From an uncultured Alphaproteobacteria bacterium (GTDB lineage: Bacteria > Pseudomonadota > Alphaproteobacteria > Thalassobaculales > Thalassobaculaceae): a DNA stretch of 41,328 nucleotides. The stretch covers positions 1-41,328 of the forward strand of contig CACOPQ010000021.1 in the NCBI GenBank assembly GCA_902629125.1, in the 5' to 3' direction. Position numbers and translations under genes: made by a program. Shown one piece after another: positions 1 through 8,696 of the stretch (the first letter of the stretch is position 1; each line of letters starts with the position of its first letter). Below the pieces are notes generated by a model. That model did not search any database and was not told where the DNA came from. It saw only the letters and a program-made list of their open reading frames with translations.

Positions 1-797
1 ATTCCGATTTTTTGACCGTAGAAAATGGTGAGATTATTTTCGATGATGTCCGGTTTGGCTATGACGGCAACAGGGAAATCCTAAAGGGTATTTCCTTCAA
101 GGTGGGAAGCGGTAAGAAAGTTGCAATTGTGGGCCCCTCTGGAGCAGGGAAATCTACCATTGCTAGATTATTATTCCGTTTTTATGACGTTACGGCGGGT
201 TCTATAAAAATAGATAAGCAAAATATCCGACAAGTATCACAAGACAGCCTTCGAAAAGTAATTGGAATTGTTCCTCAAGACTCTGTGTTATTTAATGACA
301 CTATTTTTTACAATATTGCTTATGGCAGGCCTGAGGCTAGTCCCCAAGAAGTTCAAAATGCTGCTGAACTAGCACAAGTGCATCATTTTATAATGGGCCT
401 GCCCGATGGATACAATACTCCGGTGGGGGAAAGAGGGCTAAAACTCTCCGGCGGCGAAAAACAACGGGTGGCCATTGCTAGGGCACTATTGAAAGATCCA
501 AAAATATTTTTATTCGATGAGGCTACATCTGCCTTGGACACAACAACAGAAAAAGAAATCCAAACAAGTTTAGGGCAAATCTCATCCGGGCGTACAACAT
601 TAGTCATTGCACATCGACTTTCAACAGTGATTGATGCAGACGAAATTCTGGTTCTGAGCGATGGCGAGATAAAGGAGCGGGGTCAGCACTCCTCTTTACT
701 CAACTTAGATGGCTTGTATGCTGATTTATGGCGCCGCCAGCAAGATGCAAAGTCACAACAAAATATTCCTACGGAACACGATACTCCTTTAGACTAA
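1..797 (+). CDS. Atm1-type ABC transporter, ATP-binding C-terminal part (5' truncated by window edge)
   Basis: This is the nucleotide-binding half of an ABC exporter. The reading frame is open to the left edge of the window, so the membrane domain lies outside it. Visible motifs are Walker A (GPSGAGKST), the Q-loop (IVPQDSVLF), the signature LSGGEKQR, Walker B ([12 protein letters not shown]) and the switch histidine in AHRLST. The stretches [26 protein letters not shown] and TEKEIQ are typical of the Atm1/HMT1 subfamily. Members of that family export glutathione-bound sulfur or metal compounds and act as inner-membrane homodimers. The C-terminus ([11 protein letters not shown]) is a normal hydrophilic tail. 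Family assignment is firm; the exported substrate is inferred from the family only. Confidence 0.9.
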   Translation, partial: SDFLTVENGEIIFDDVRFGYDGNREILKGISFKVGSGKKVAIVGPSGAGKSTIARLLFRFYDVTAGSIKIDKQNIRQVSQDSLRKVIGIVPQDSVLFNDTIFYNIAYGRPEASPQEVQNAAELAQVHHFIMGLPDGYNTPVGERGLKLSGGEKQRVAIARALLKDPKIFLFDEATSALDTTTEKEIQTSLGQISSGRTTLVIAHRLSTVIDADEILVLSDGEIKERGQHSSLLNLDGLYADLWRRQQDAKSQQNIPTEHDTPLD

Positions 798-901
798 ATG
801 CATATACAAGCAATAATAATCTTAGATATCACGCTGCAATCCGGAATTTATCCGATATTTGGAAAGAAATAATAACTTTTATTGTGTTTTATAGTCACTT
901 C

Positions 902-930
902 TCGACATTAAATTACGCACTAGGCATAAT
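902..930 (+). promoter_or_regulatory. Candidate sigma-70-type promoter for the E1 gene
   Basis: TCGACA (902-907) and CATAAT (925-930) each differ by one base from the -35 and -10 consensus and are separated by exactly 17 bases. The expected transcription start is near 937, about 33 bases before the GTG start of the E1 gene at 970. This is read by eye from an AT-rich 172-base gap with no other convincing feature. Confidence 0.45.
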
Positions 931-969
931 TATCGCCGTGTTCGTTGATTCTTTAAAAAGTAAACAGAC

Positions 970-3360
970 GTGACCTTAAAAACGAAACAAGTCAAAAAAG
1001 CTGATCTTCGAATTTTACAGTCCTTAGAAAAGAAGGTCTTATGGTTATCCATGTGGATGATTCATAATGCTAATCATTTGCGTGACAGCATTGATGGGTT
1101 GAAAGTTGGAGGTCATCAAGCCTCATCAGCATCCATTACGACAATTATGACAGCACTCTATTTTAACGTTCTAAGAATCCAGGACAGAGTCGCTGTAAAA
1201 CCCCATGCGAGCCCAGTCTTTCATGCCATCCAATATATGTTGGGCAGACAGACAGAAGACAAATTAAAAGCTTTCAGATCTCTGGGAGGCACTCAATCAT
1301 ATCCATCACGTACAAAAGATACCGACGGTGTTGACTTTTCCACTGGTTCGGTTGGCTTAGGCGTTGCGATGACGCTATTCGCATCGATGGTTCAGGATTA
1401 CACCAGATTGAACGAAGTGGTAGTTAAACAATCTGCTAAAGTAAATGAGCCTGGCCGAATGATTGCAGTAATGGGTGATGCAGAACTTGATGAAGGCAAC
1501 ATATACGAAGCAATGCTAGAGGGCTGGAAGTATGATGTTCGCAATCTCTGGTGGATCATTGATTACAACAGGCAGAGTTTAGATGGTGTTGTCTCAGACG
1601 GATTATTTAAGAAGATTCAGGATTTTTTTGACAACGTAGGGTGGAACGTAGTTCCTTTAAAGTACGGCAAAAAGCTTGAAAAAGTTTTTGCTCTGCAAGG
1701 CGGTGACACGCTACGACAATGGATAGATGATTGTCCTAATGATCTTTACAGCGCTCTAACCTTCAAAGGACAAACAGGCGAAAAAGATGCATGGCGTACC
1801 CCTTTAAAAAAAGATTTGATGGGCGTTCATGGCATTAAGTCCATCCTTGAAGACCATGATGATGAAACGCTGCATGCGTTAATGACAAATTTAGCGGGCC
1901 ACGATATGGAAGCTGTTCTGGAAGCTTTTCATAGTGTTGCTGATGATACACCTCAGTGTTTTATAGCTTACACAATCAAAGGTCATGGAACCCCACTAGC
2001 CGGACACCGAGACAATCACGCTGGGCTTATGAACTTGGAACAGATGGATATATTCAGAAATAAAATGCAAATACCGGAAGGTTCGGAATGGTCAGCTTAT
2101 GATAACCTTTTGATAGAACCCAAAACAGCAAAAAAGTTCTGCTTACAAGCCCCATTCAATAATAGACCATCCCAAGAAAACGAGCCTCCAAAAATAACGA
2201 TACCGGATAAACTACCGTTAAGTTTCCGATCATCAACTTCTACGCAAGCAAGTTTTGGTAACATTTTACATGAACTTAGCCGCAGCAACACAGATCTTGC
2301 ATCGAGAATAGTTACAACCTCACCCGATGTATCTGTCTCAACAAACCTAGGACCATGGGTCAATCAGCGAGGCGTTTTCAGCCTCGATGTTCGGAATGAT
2401 GTTTTTCGAGATGAGAAAGTGGCATCCGCCCAAAAGTGGCTTCGACATGGTACAGGACAACATTTCGAGCTTGGAATAGCGGAGAACAACCTCTTTATTA
2501 TGTTAGCGGCCCTTGGCCTTTCGGGTCCACTTTTTGGGACTAGACTTCTGCCTATAGGAACATTGTACGACCCGTTCATTGCGCGGGGCTTAGATTCCCT
2601 TAACTACGCTTGTTACCAAGACGCCCGTTTTATGTTGGTGGCAACCCCCGCCGGAATAACGTTAGCCCCCGAAGGCGGCGCGCATCAATCTATCTCTAGT
2701 CCTTTGATAGGCATCGGACAGCCGGGCCTTTCCTCTTATGAACCTGCCTATGCAGACGAACTAGCTGTGATTATGAGATGGGGTTTTGATTATATGCAGG
2801 CAAAAAATGGGGGCTCTATTTATCTTCGTCTCTCAACGAGAGCAATAGAGCAACCATCACGAGAGATGAGTTCAGATCTGGAAAGCCAAATTATCAAGGG
2901 CGCTTATTGGCTTATTCCCCCTGCTGACGGTGCAAGAATTGCTATAGTTTATTCAGGCGCGGTAGTCCCAGAGGTGATCGAGGCTTATGAACAAATCAAG
3001 GAAGAAATTCATGGACTGGGAGTAATGGCAATCACCTCTTTTGATAGGCTTTATCATGAATGGCAAAGGTCACAAGTGGATGATGTGGAAGGAGGAAGTA
3101 ATACTGACTGTCATATCATAAACTTACTCGCTCCGCTGCACAGTGATGCTGTATTAATAACGGTTCAGGACGCACATCCAGCAACCCTTTCATGGCTTGG
3201 GTCTGCTACCGGACGTAAATTGTTACCTCTAGGGGTCACAGAATTTGGTCAGTCGGGAAACATCCAAGATTTGTACCGCGAATACGGAATTGGTGTTGAT
3301 GCCATAATTGATGCAGCAGCTCGAGCTAGTATAAAAAATTCGCCTTCATTATCAACCTAG
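970..3360 (+). CDS. Homodimeric pyruvate-dehydrogenase-type E1 (transketolase-like, 796 aa)
   Basis: This is a thiamine-diphosphate 2-oxoacid dehydrogenase E1 of the single-chain AceE/transketolase type. The N-terminal ThDP domain contains MGDAELDEGNIYEAM and the later IIDYNRQSLDG, the metal/diphosphate site; the usual GDG is GDA here. LKVGGHQASSAS and HASPVFHAIQYMLG are typical of AceE-like E1 proteins. The middle pyrimidine-binding domain carries the glutamate in HFELGIAENNLF. At 796 residues it is shorter than E. coli AceE (887). The start is GTG at 970 with no strong ribosome-binding site. No E2 or E3 gene is present in the window. It could act on pyruvate or on another 2-oxoacid. Its stop codon overlaps that of the convergent mobA. 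Confidence 0.8.
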   Translation: MTLKTKQVKKADLRILQSLEKKVLWLSMWMIHNANHLRDSIDGLKVGGHQASSASITTIMTALYFNVLRIQDRVAVKPHASPVFHAIQYMLGRQTEDKLKAFRSLGGTQSYPSRTKDTDGVDFSTGSVGLGVAMTLFASMVQDYTRLNEVVVKQSAKVNEPGRMIAVMGDAELDEGNIYEAMLEGWKYDVRNLWWIIDYNRQSLDGVVSDGLFKKIQDFFDNVGWNVVPLKYGKKLEKVFALQGGDTLRQWIDDCPNDLYSALTFKGQTGEKDAWRTPLKKDLMGVHGIKSILEDHDDETLHALMTNLAGHDMEAVLEAFHSVADDTPQCFIAYTIKGHGTPLAGHRDNHAGLMNLEQMDIFRNKMQIPEGSEWSAYDNLLIEPKTAKKFCLQAPFNNRPSQENEPPKITIPDKLPLSFRSSTSTQASFGNILHELSRSNTDLASRIVTTSPDVSVSTNLGPWVNQRGVFSLDVRNDVFRDEKVASAQKWLRHGTGQHFELGIAENNLFIMLAALGLSGPLFGTRLLPIGTLYDPFIARGLDSLNYACYQDARFMLVATPAGITLAPEGGAHQSISSPLIGIGQPGLSSYEPAYADELAVIMRWGFDYMQAKNGGSIYLRLSTRAIEQPSREMSSDLESQIIKGAYWLIPPADGARIAIVYSGAVVPEVIEAYEQIKEEIHGLGVMAITSFDRLYHEWQRSQVDDVEGGSNTDCHIINLLAPLHSDAVLITVQDAHPATLSWLGSATGRKLLPLGVTEFGQSGNIQDLYREYGIGVDAIIDAAARASIKNSPSLST

Positions 3361-3995
3361 GGTTTAAGTGAAAATAAGTTCCTCGCCACATCCAAATCTT
3401 GTGGATGATTGACATTGAAAAAGGGATCCACCTCCCCCGGTATAAAGTCAACCACCTGGAGATTATAGCGTGATGTCCAAACGTCAATCCGCCGAATACC
3501 TTCTTTCATTATAGCCCGACGCAAGTCTTCCAAAAGAGGCACATACCACAAGCCAAAGACTGGATGAGAACGTCCTTTTGAAGACGCACAAACGAGTTCT
3601 GCGCTCGTCTTTTCAATGGTACTCAGAAACTTCTGCACCAAATCCATCGGTAAAAACGGCGTATCGGCCGCAAAGGTCGCAATCCAATTTGATCCCGGAG
3701 CATTTTTTTTAGACCATTCCATTCCAGCTAACACACCGGCCAATGGACCTGCAAATCCGTCAATAGTATCCTCAACAAAAGGCAAATTGACGAACTCAAA
3801 TAAAGCGGTATCTTCGTTAACATTTAAAATGAGGCGGTCAACTTGAGGGCTTGCTCGTTTAATTACATGCTCCAGCAAAGTGTCGTTGCCCAAGCTCAGG
3901 AGGGACTTGTGACCACCACCCATTCTCTGGGACCTCCCCCCTGCCAGGATTACTCCTACAACGTTATTTTTTTTGCTCTGCACATCATCCCGCAA
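3357..3995 (-). CDS. mobA: Molybdenum cofactor guanylyltransferase MobA
   Basis: MobA transfers GMP from GTP to molybdopterin, giving the guanine-dinucleotide form of the cofactor used by formate dehydrogenases and DMSO-reductase-family enzymes. The N-terminal nucleotide-binding signature is ILAGGRSQRMGGGHKSLL. Further conserved stretches are FVEDTIDGFAGPLAGVLAGM, FAADTPFLP and FFNVNHPQDL near the C-terminus. The length, 212 residues, is usual. The called start is TTG at 3995; GTG at 3983 is also possible. It lies 39 bases downstream of fdhD on the same strand, a pairing that suggests a molybdenum formate dehydrogenase elsewhere in the genome. Confidence 0.9.
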   Translation of the reverse strand: MRDDVQSKKNNVVGVILAGGRSQRMGGGHKSLLSLGNDTLLEHVIKRASPQVDRLILNVNEDTALFEFVNLPFVEDTIDGFAGPLAGVLAGMEWSKKNAPGSNWIATFAADTPFLPMDLVQKFLSTIEKTSAELVCASSKGRSHPVFGLWYVPLLEDLRRAIMKEGIRRIDVWTSRYNLQVVDFIPGEVDPFFNVNHPQDLDVARNLFSLKP

Positions 3996-4034
3996 TCAAT
4001 TGACACCAGATCAATTTTCTTATCACTTATCTTA

Positions 4035-4865
4035 TTAAGTAGGGGCATCGTAGATTATTCTCTCCGTACCGCTCAGCACTATGAAGCGCCGTCCCTTTGC
4101 TCGCCCGACAAGGGTCAAGCCCGCTTCCCGAGCCAGCTCCACTCCCCATGCCGTAAAGCCGGACCTTGAAACTAGAATAGGAATCCTCATTTGGACGGTT
4201 TTTATAACCATCTCACTCGTGAGGCGCCCAGTTGTGTAAAATATTTTATCTATTGGCTCTATGCTGTTTAAAAACATGTAGCCCGCAATTTTATCGATAG
4301 CATTGTGTCGTCCAACATCCTCCATATAAATTAAAGGATGGTTTTGTTTGCAAAGTACACAACCATGGATAGCGCCTGCCTCTAGATAAATGCTTGGGGT
4401 ATTGTTAATTTTTTTCGATAATTCATATAGCCAGGACGTTCGAAGCCTTTCTGATGATGATAAGGAAATGCTACTAAGCTTGTTCATAAGGTCACCAAAA
4501 ACCGTGCCTTGCGCGCAACCAGAAGTGATCGTTTTTTTCTTGAGGACTTTTTCAAAATCTGTTTCTTGGTCCGTTCTAACCACGACCACGTCGAGATCCT
4601 CTTCATAGTCTATACCAGAAATTTTATCACCGCGCCTTAACATGTTTTGATTTAATAAAAAACCGACAGCCAGTAACTCTGGCTCGTCACCTATTGTCAT
4701 CAAAGTCACAATCTCTTGGCTATTTAGAAACACCGTAAGTGGCTTTTCCGTGACTACCGAAGTGATAAGCCGATCCCCATTATGATCAATGCCCTCCAAT
4801 TTCTTGGTAAGTCTAGGGTCATTAGGCTTTGGAGCGAGAATATATCCATTCGGACTCTTTGACAT
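4035..4865 (-). CDS. fdhD: Formate dehydrogenase accessory sulfurtransferase FdhD
   Basis: FdhD moves sulfur from a cysteine desulfurase to the molybdenum cofactor before it is inserted into formate dehydrogenase. Recognisable family segments are VFLNSQEIVTLMTIGDEPELLAVGF near the N-terminus (shown here only as position), the loop TSGCAQGTVFGD, GAIHGCVLCK, MEDVGRHNAIDKI, TTGRLTSEMVIK and LVSRSGFTAWGVELA. The length, 276 residues, is usual. The catalytic loop, which is CxxC in E. coli FdhD, has only one cysteine here. The ATG at 4865 is a clear start. It is followed by mobA and preceded by the GMC oxidoreductase gene on the same strand. Confidence 0.92.
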   Translation of the reverse strand: MSKSPNGYILAPKPNDPRLTKKLEGIDHNGDRLITSVVTEKPLTVFLNSQEIVTLMTIGDEPELLAVGFLLNQNMLRRGDKISGIDYEEDLDVVVVRTDQETDFEKVLKKKTITSGCAQGTVFGDLMNKLSSISLSSSERLRTSWLYELSKKINNTPSIYLEAGAIHGCVLCKQNHPLIYMEDVGRHNAIDKIAGYMFLNSIEPIDKIFYTTGRLTSEMVIKTVQMRIPILVSRSGFTAWGVELAREAGLTLVGRAKGRRFIVLSGTERIIYDAPT

Positions 4866-4977
4866 TGTATAACCTAATTTCTTTAACGGCTTGGCGCTGA
4901 GTTTAAATCATGAAACCGACGGGGCTAGGGATAAGATCACATTCAGGGCGATAAGAAGCAAGTAATTTACAAGGCTT

Positions 4978-6570
4978 TTACCTTTGATCTTCCAGGATCA
5001 TATCAGAAGCCTTTTCTCCTATCATGATGCATGCGGCATTGGTATTGCCGGAAACGGCAGTAGGCATGATTGAAGCATCCGCAATTCTTATGTTTGTTAG
5101 ACCGTGAATTCTGAGCCTTTCATCAACAACGGATAACTTGTCGGTTCCCATCCTGCAAGTGCTTGTCGGATGCCAATTGGATTGCACGAGATCTCTCGCG
5201 GCGTCTAAAAGCTCATCATCTTCTTTGATATCTTTTCCTGGGGTTAATTCACACCCATACAAGTCTGACATTGCATTAGCTTCCATTAACTGGCGACATA
5301 TTTTCATTGATAAAACTGCTGTCTTTCGATCTCCTTCGGTCTCTAACAAGTTATGAAAGATAGCCGGAGCGTCGTAAGCGTTTGATGAGGTGATATGCAC
5401 CCAGCCACGGCTTTCAGGTCGAAGCATTGTCGCACCGAGTGTAACACCCGGTTGTGGGTCCAGTTTTCTAGCTTCAAGCTTTTCATAGCTTCCGGGAAAA
5501 ACCTGAATCTGAAGGTCTGGACTGCTTAATTCAGGTTTAGTTTTAGCAAATGCGCTGATCGGTAGCGTGGGCATGCTCAGAACACCAGACCTTTTGAAAA
5601 GATATTTAATTACGGAGCGCATAGCGCGCCACCCATATACCTGTTCATTAAAGGTTACTTTACGAGCTATTCGCCAGCGCATCCTTATGATTTGATGGTC
5701 CTGAAGTTGATTTCCGACTCCGGGCAAATCATGGAAAACTTCTACCCCAGCTTTTTTAAGAACTTCGGGCTGCCCTACACCGGAGAGTTCTAAAAGCTGC
5801 GGCGAGTTGAATGCACCTCCAGATAATATTACCTCGGAATTGGCAAACGCCGTGTATGAAACCCCATTTTTTGTAAATTCAACTCCCGCAGCCTTTTTAC
5901 CGTGAAATATGATCTTTTCCACGAGGGCTTCGGTCTCGATTTTAAGGTTTTGTCGATATTTTGCCGGTTTCAAAAAAGCGACTGCCGCGCTGCACCTCCG
6001 CCCATTTCTTATTGTAGCTTGATGATAACCAATACCTTCTTGAACTTCACCATTTATATCATCGTTGCGGGCTAACCCTAATTCAGCACCCGCATCAATA
6101 AGTTTATCACAAAGTTCGTTTGTTTCAGATATATCAGAAACGGTGAGAAGACCTCCAGAGCCTCGCAGGCTACTCGAACCTCTGGTGTTATCTTCCGATT
6201 TTATAAAATAAGGAAGCACATCATCAAATGACCAACCACGATTTCCAAGTTGAGCCCAATGGTTAAAATCCTCTGCTTGTCCTCTGACATAGACCATTCC
6301 ATTGATCGAGCTCGATCCGCCCAAAACTTTACCTCTAGGCAGAAGATACTGGTTACCCCGGCAATAGGGCTCGGCTTCTCCTTGGTAACACCAATTTACT
6401 TCGGAGTTATTAACATTTTTTCCAAAACCTAGCGGGACATGTATCCAAAAATTCTTATCTTCTGGACCAGCTTCAAGCAGTAATACTCTATTGCTTTGAA
6501 TTTGTGACAACCTATTGGCAAGGACACAACCCGAAGAACCTGCGCCGACTACTATATAATCGTAGTCCAT
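4978..6570 (-). CDS. GMC-family FAD oxidoreductase (choline/alcohol dehydrogenase-like)
   Basis: This is a 530-residue flavoprotein of the glucose-methanol-choline family, which oxidises alcohols to aldehydes or acids. The FAD-binding Rossmann motif is YIVVGAGSSGCVLANRLS at residues 5-22. The two GMC signatures are present: PRGKVLGGSSSINGMVYVRG and GGAFNSPQLLELSGVG. The active-site region NWHPTSTCRMG contains the catalytic histidine, followed by ADASIMPTAVSGNTNAACIM near the end. A strong ribosome-binding site (GGGGGC) precedes the ATG. It is closest in type to BetA and AlkJ-like dehydrogenases, but the substrate cannot be read from sequence. No betaine aldehyde dehydrogenase is adjacent, so choline is not favoured. 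Confidence 0.9.
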   Translation of the reverse strand: MDYDYIVVGAGSSGCVLANRLSQIQSNRVLLLEAGPEDKNFWIHVPLGFGKNVNNSEVNWCYQGEAEPYCRGNQYLLPRGKVLGGSSSINGMVYVRGQAEDFNHWAQLGNRGWSFDDVLPYFIKSEDNTRGSSSLRGSGGLLTVSDISETNELCDKLIDAGAELGLARNDDINGEVQEGIGYHQATIRNGRRCSAAVAFLKPAKYRQNLKIETEALVEKIIFHGKKAAGVEFTKNGVSYTAFANSEVILSGGAFNSPQLLELSGVGQPEVLKKAGVEVFHDLPGVGNQLQDHQIIRMRWRIARKVTFNEQVYGWRAMRSVIKYLFKRSGVLSMPTLPISAFAKTKPELSSPDLQIQVFPGSYEKLEARKLDPQPGVTLGATMLRPESRGWVHITSSNAYDAPAIFHNLLETEGDRKTAVLSMKICRQLMEANAMSDLYGCELTPGKDIKEDDELLDAARDLVQSNWHPTSTCRMGTDKLSVVDERLRIHGLTNIRIADASIMPTAVSGNTNAACIMIGEKASDMILEDQR

Positions 6571-6730
6571 CTTTGCCCCCCCTCACTCAACAGCCAAATC
6601 ATCCTGACTTAGTGTGGTGATTTTTACAATCACATTCATGATGGCGCCAACTCTGACAAGTAAACCGGCACATCGACCGACTACCGAAAAGCTTTATTTC
6701 ATCGATAGGTTCCTAAATTCTAATTTGCTC

Positions 6731-6758
6731 AATTTCTGCATCCTATTCCGCAGAAATT
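6731..6758. repeat. Perfect 9-bp inverted repeat, 10-base spacer
   Basis: AATTTCTGC (6731-6739) and GCAGAAATT (6750-6758) form a perfect stem with a 10-base loop. It lies 17 bases beyond the stop codon of the LLM gene, in the 205-base gap before the GMC gene on the same strand. Neither side is followed by a run of T, so it is not a classical intrinsic terminator. It could be an operator for the GMC-fdhD-mobA unit or an mRNA-stabilising hairpin. Confidence 0.5.
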
Positions 6759-6775
6759 ATCTTTGATGGTCGCTT

Positions 6776-7624
6776 TTAATTTCGATACTTATTCGCGATA
6801 TTAGCCAAATCGTCTAGAATCGGAATTACTACGTCGGGCAATTCCGATGGTAGAGCAAAAATTATCCTATCTATGCCAGCATCGAGCGTTCGTTTGATCT
6901 TATCTTCTTCTGGCTGCAAACCAAATGAGGTAATTGGGAGTTGATCCGGCTCTCTTCCTGCCTCCGCCGCCATTTGTCTAAACCTTGGTACTAATTCTGC
7001 AACATCCATACGACCACCTATTGGCATCCACCCATCACCATAGGTAATCGCGCGTTTTGCACCGTGCGGGAAACCGCCACCTACAATAATAGGTGGATGG
7101 GGTTTTTGGACTGGCTTCGGCCATGTCATCATTGGGCCAAATTTTACATAATCACCATCAAATTTTGGCTTAGATTCGGTCCAGATCACCCGCATAGCTT
7201 GCAAGCGTTCATCCAATAATTTAAATCTGTTTTTAAAGTCAGTTGTACCGTGATTGGCCATCTCTTCTGCATTCCAACCTCCTCCAACACCAAAAAGGAA
7301 TCGTCCCTTTGAGATTTGATCTAAGGTGGCTATTTCTTTAGCAACCTGTATCGGATCCCTTTGTATGACCAAACATATTCCTGTTGCTAATTTAATCTTT
7401 TTAGTCACAGACGCAGCAGAAGCCAAAGAAACGAAGGGATCCATAACATCGTAATAAATTTTTGGTAATTCGCCGCCACCAGGCCAAGGAGAGACCCTTG
7501 GAATTGGTATGTGTGAATGCTCGGGAAGCCATAGGGATTCAAAATCTCTTTCCTCGGCCGCTAATGCTAATTCGCTAGGGGATATCGAATAATCTGTTGT
7601 GAACATTGTAATGCCAAATTTCAT
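6776..7624 (-). CDS. LLM-class flavin-dependent oxidoreductase
   Basis: This is a luciferase-like (beta/alpha)8 oxidoreductase of 282 residues, of the type usually annotated as F420-dependent. Typical segments are ESLWLPEHSHIP, the PFVSLASAASVTKKIKLATGI strand-turn (positions about 65-85), RDPIQVAKEIATLDQISKGR, FGVGGGWNAEEM and KPHPPIIVGGG. The C-terminal part with DAGIDRIIFALPSE is normal for the family. A good ribosome-binding site (GGGAG) sits before the ATG at 7624. It is 67 bases downstream of the Gfo/Idh gene and probably belongs to the same transcript as the monooxygenase. Cofactor (F420 or FMN) and substrate are not determined by the sequence. Confidence 0.88.
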   Translation of the reverse strand: MKFGITMFTTDYSISPSELALAAEERDFESLWLPEHSHIPIPRVSPWPGGGELPKIYYDVMDPFVSLASAASVTKKIKLATGICLVIQRDPIQVAKEIATLDQISKGRFLFGVGGGWNAEEMANHGTTDFKNRFKLLDERLQAMRVIWTESKPKFDGDYVKFGPMMTWPKPVQKPHPPIIVGGGFPHGAKRAITYGDGWMPIGGRMDVAELVPRFRQMAAEAGREPDQLPITSFGLQPEEDKIKRTLDAGIDRIIFALPSELPDVVIPILDDLANIANKYRN

Positions 7625-7691
7625 GAATATCTCCCATCTACTTTGAAAAGTGGTGCTCTAAATTTACAGAAATATGGCTGTATAAAATTAT

Positions 7692-8690
7692 TCACAACAG
7701 CCTCCTTCTTGCTTCTTCCAAGACTTGAGTGATTTCAACAGCACCCTGCTCTAAATTACATAAAACCTCCTGTTTTCCCTCCAACGCTCGCAAGAATTGT
7801 GTAAAGCATTCGGTTAAAAGCGAAACTGGTGTAACATTCGGGTAACGTGTTGATTTTATTCGCTTTATCTCTGGCGTGAAGCCACCGACGGACGGGTGGA
7901 AAGCAACTTCAGCAACCTCCATAACATCTTCATTAAAATCTAAATCGATAGACCCGCTCTCTCCAATGAGCTTAAGACTTTTAGTAGTTAAAGAGCCAAC
8001 TGTGTAGGCATCCTTCTGTTTGCCTCCAAAAGCAACTCCCAGTTTTAACCAGGCTTTGATTTCGTTCGGGAAAATTAGCTTTAAGTGCATCGTTTCTGGC
8101 ACAGTTCCTCTAAGTAAGCTTTCCGCCGACACATGGAAATCATCTGGAGGTGTTTTTGCAAAAAGTCGCATCAAGTCTAACATATGAACGCCATCATTTT
8201 CCAGAATGGACGCATCCGGACGCATCCTTTTCCACCCTGTGAATACGCCGTCCATTGCCACCAAACGACCGATAGTTCCTGCAGAAATGACCTTTTGTGC
8301 CAATAATACAAGCGGGTGAGCTCTGAGTACAAATTGCACCTGAACCGGTAATCCTCTTTCTTCGGATTTATCCTTTAAAAATTCTGCTTCTTCGATCGAC
8401 TTAACTGCCGGCTTTTCTATCAATGTTGGCTTACCCGCTGACAAGGACGCTTTTGCCAAATCAAAGTGTGACTCAGATGTTGTTACGATATCGACAATGT
8501 CGGACCGAGAAATGAGATCATTAAAATCGCCTACATCCTCTGAATTACAACCAGCTTCGATAGCTGCCTTTTGCATCTCCGGGTTGATATCCGCCACAAG
8601 AAGTTTGCAGTCGACAGCAGCTTTCTTCCAAGCTTCGGCGTGCTTGCGGCCGAAAACACCAAATCCGCAAATAAGAATGTTCATTGCCAT
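7692..8690 (-). CDS. Gfo/Idh/MocA-family NAD(P)-dependent oxidoreductase
   Basis: This 332-residue protein has an N-terminal Rossmann fold with ILICGFGVFGRKHAEAW. It also has the family hallmark EKP motif in LIEKPAVKSIEEAE, which supplies the catalytic-site lysine. The C-terminal half forms the alpha/beta substrate-binding domain of glucose-fructose oxidoreductase-like proteins, with DGVHMLDLMRLF contributing the usual DxxxHxxD-like acid/histidine pair. The start could be ATG at 8690 or ATG at 8684. Only 6 bases separate it from the upstream monooxygenase gene, so the two are very likely co-transcribed. The substrate, likely a sugar, cyclitol or other polyol-type compound, is unknown. Confidence 0.88.
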   Translation of the reverse strand: MAMNILICGFGVFGRKHAEAWKKAAVDCKLLVADINPEMQKAAIEAGCNSEDVGDFNDLISRSDIVDIVTTSESHFDLAKASLSAGKPTLIEKPAVKSIEEAEFLKDKSEERGLPVQVQFVLRAHPLVLLAQKVISAGTIGRLVAMDGVFTGWKRMRPDASILENDGVHMLDLMRLFAKTPPDDFHVSAESLLRGTVPETMHLKLIFPNEIKAWLKLGVAFGGKQKDAYTVGSLTTKSLKLIGESGSIDLDFNEDVMEVAEVAFHPSVGGFTPEIKRIKSTRYPNVTPVSLLTECFTQFLRALEGKQEVLCNLEQGAVEITQVLEEARRRLL

Positions 8691-8696
8691 CCAAAA

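Noticed and set aside
728-973. 81-codon plus-strand ORF overlapping the end of the ABC gene
   Set aside because: Its first third lies inside the ABC gene in another frame, the rest is low-complexity AT-rich sequence containing the promoter, and no protein family is visible.
4978-6570. Choline dehydrogenase BetA
   Set aside because: The GMC fold is certain, but no betaine aldehyde dehydrogenase or choline transporter is adjacent, so a specific BetA call is not supported.
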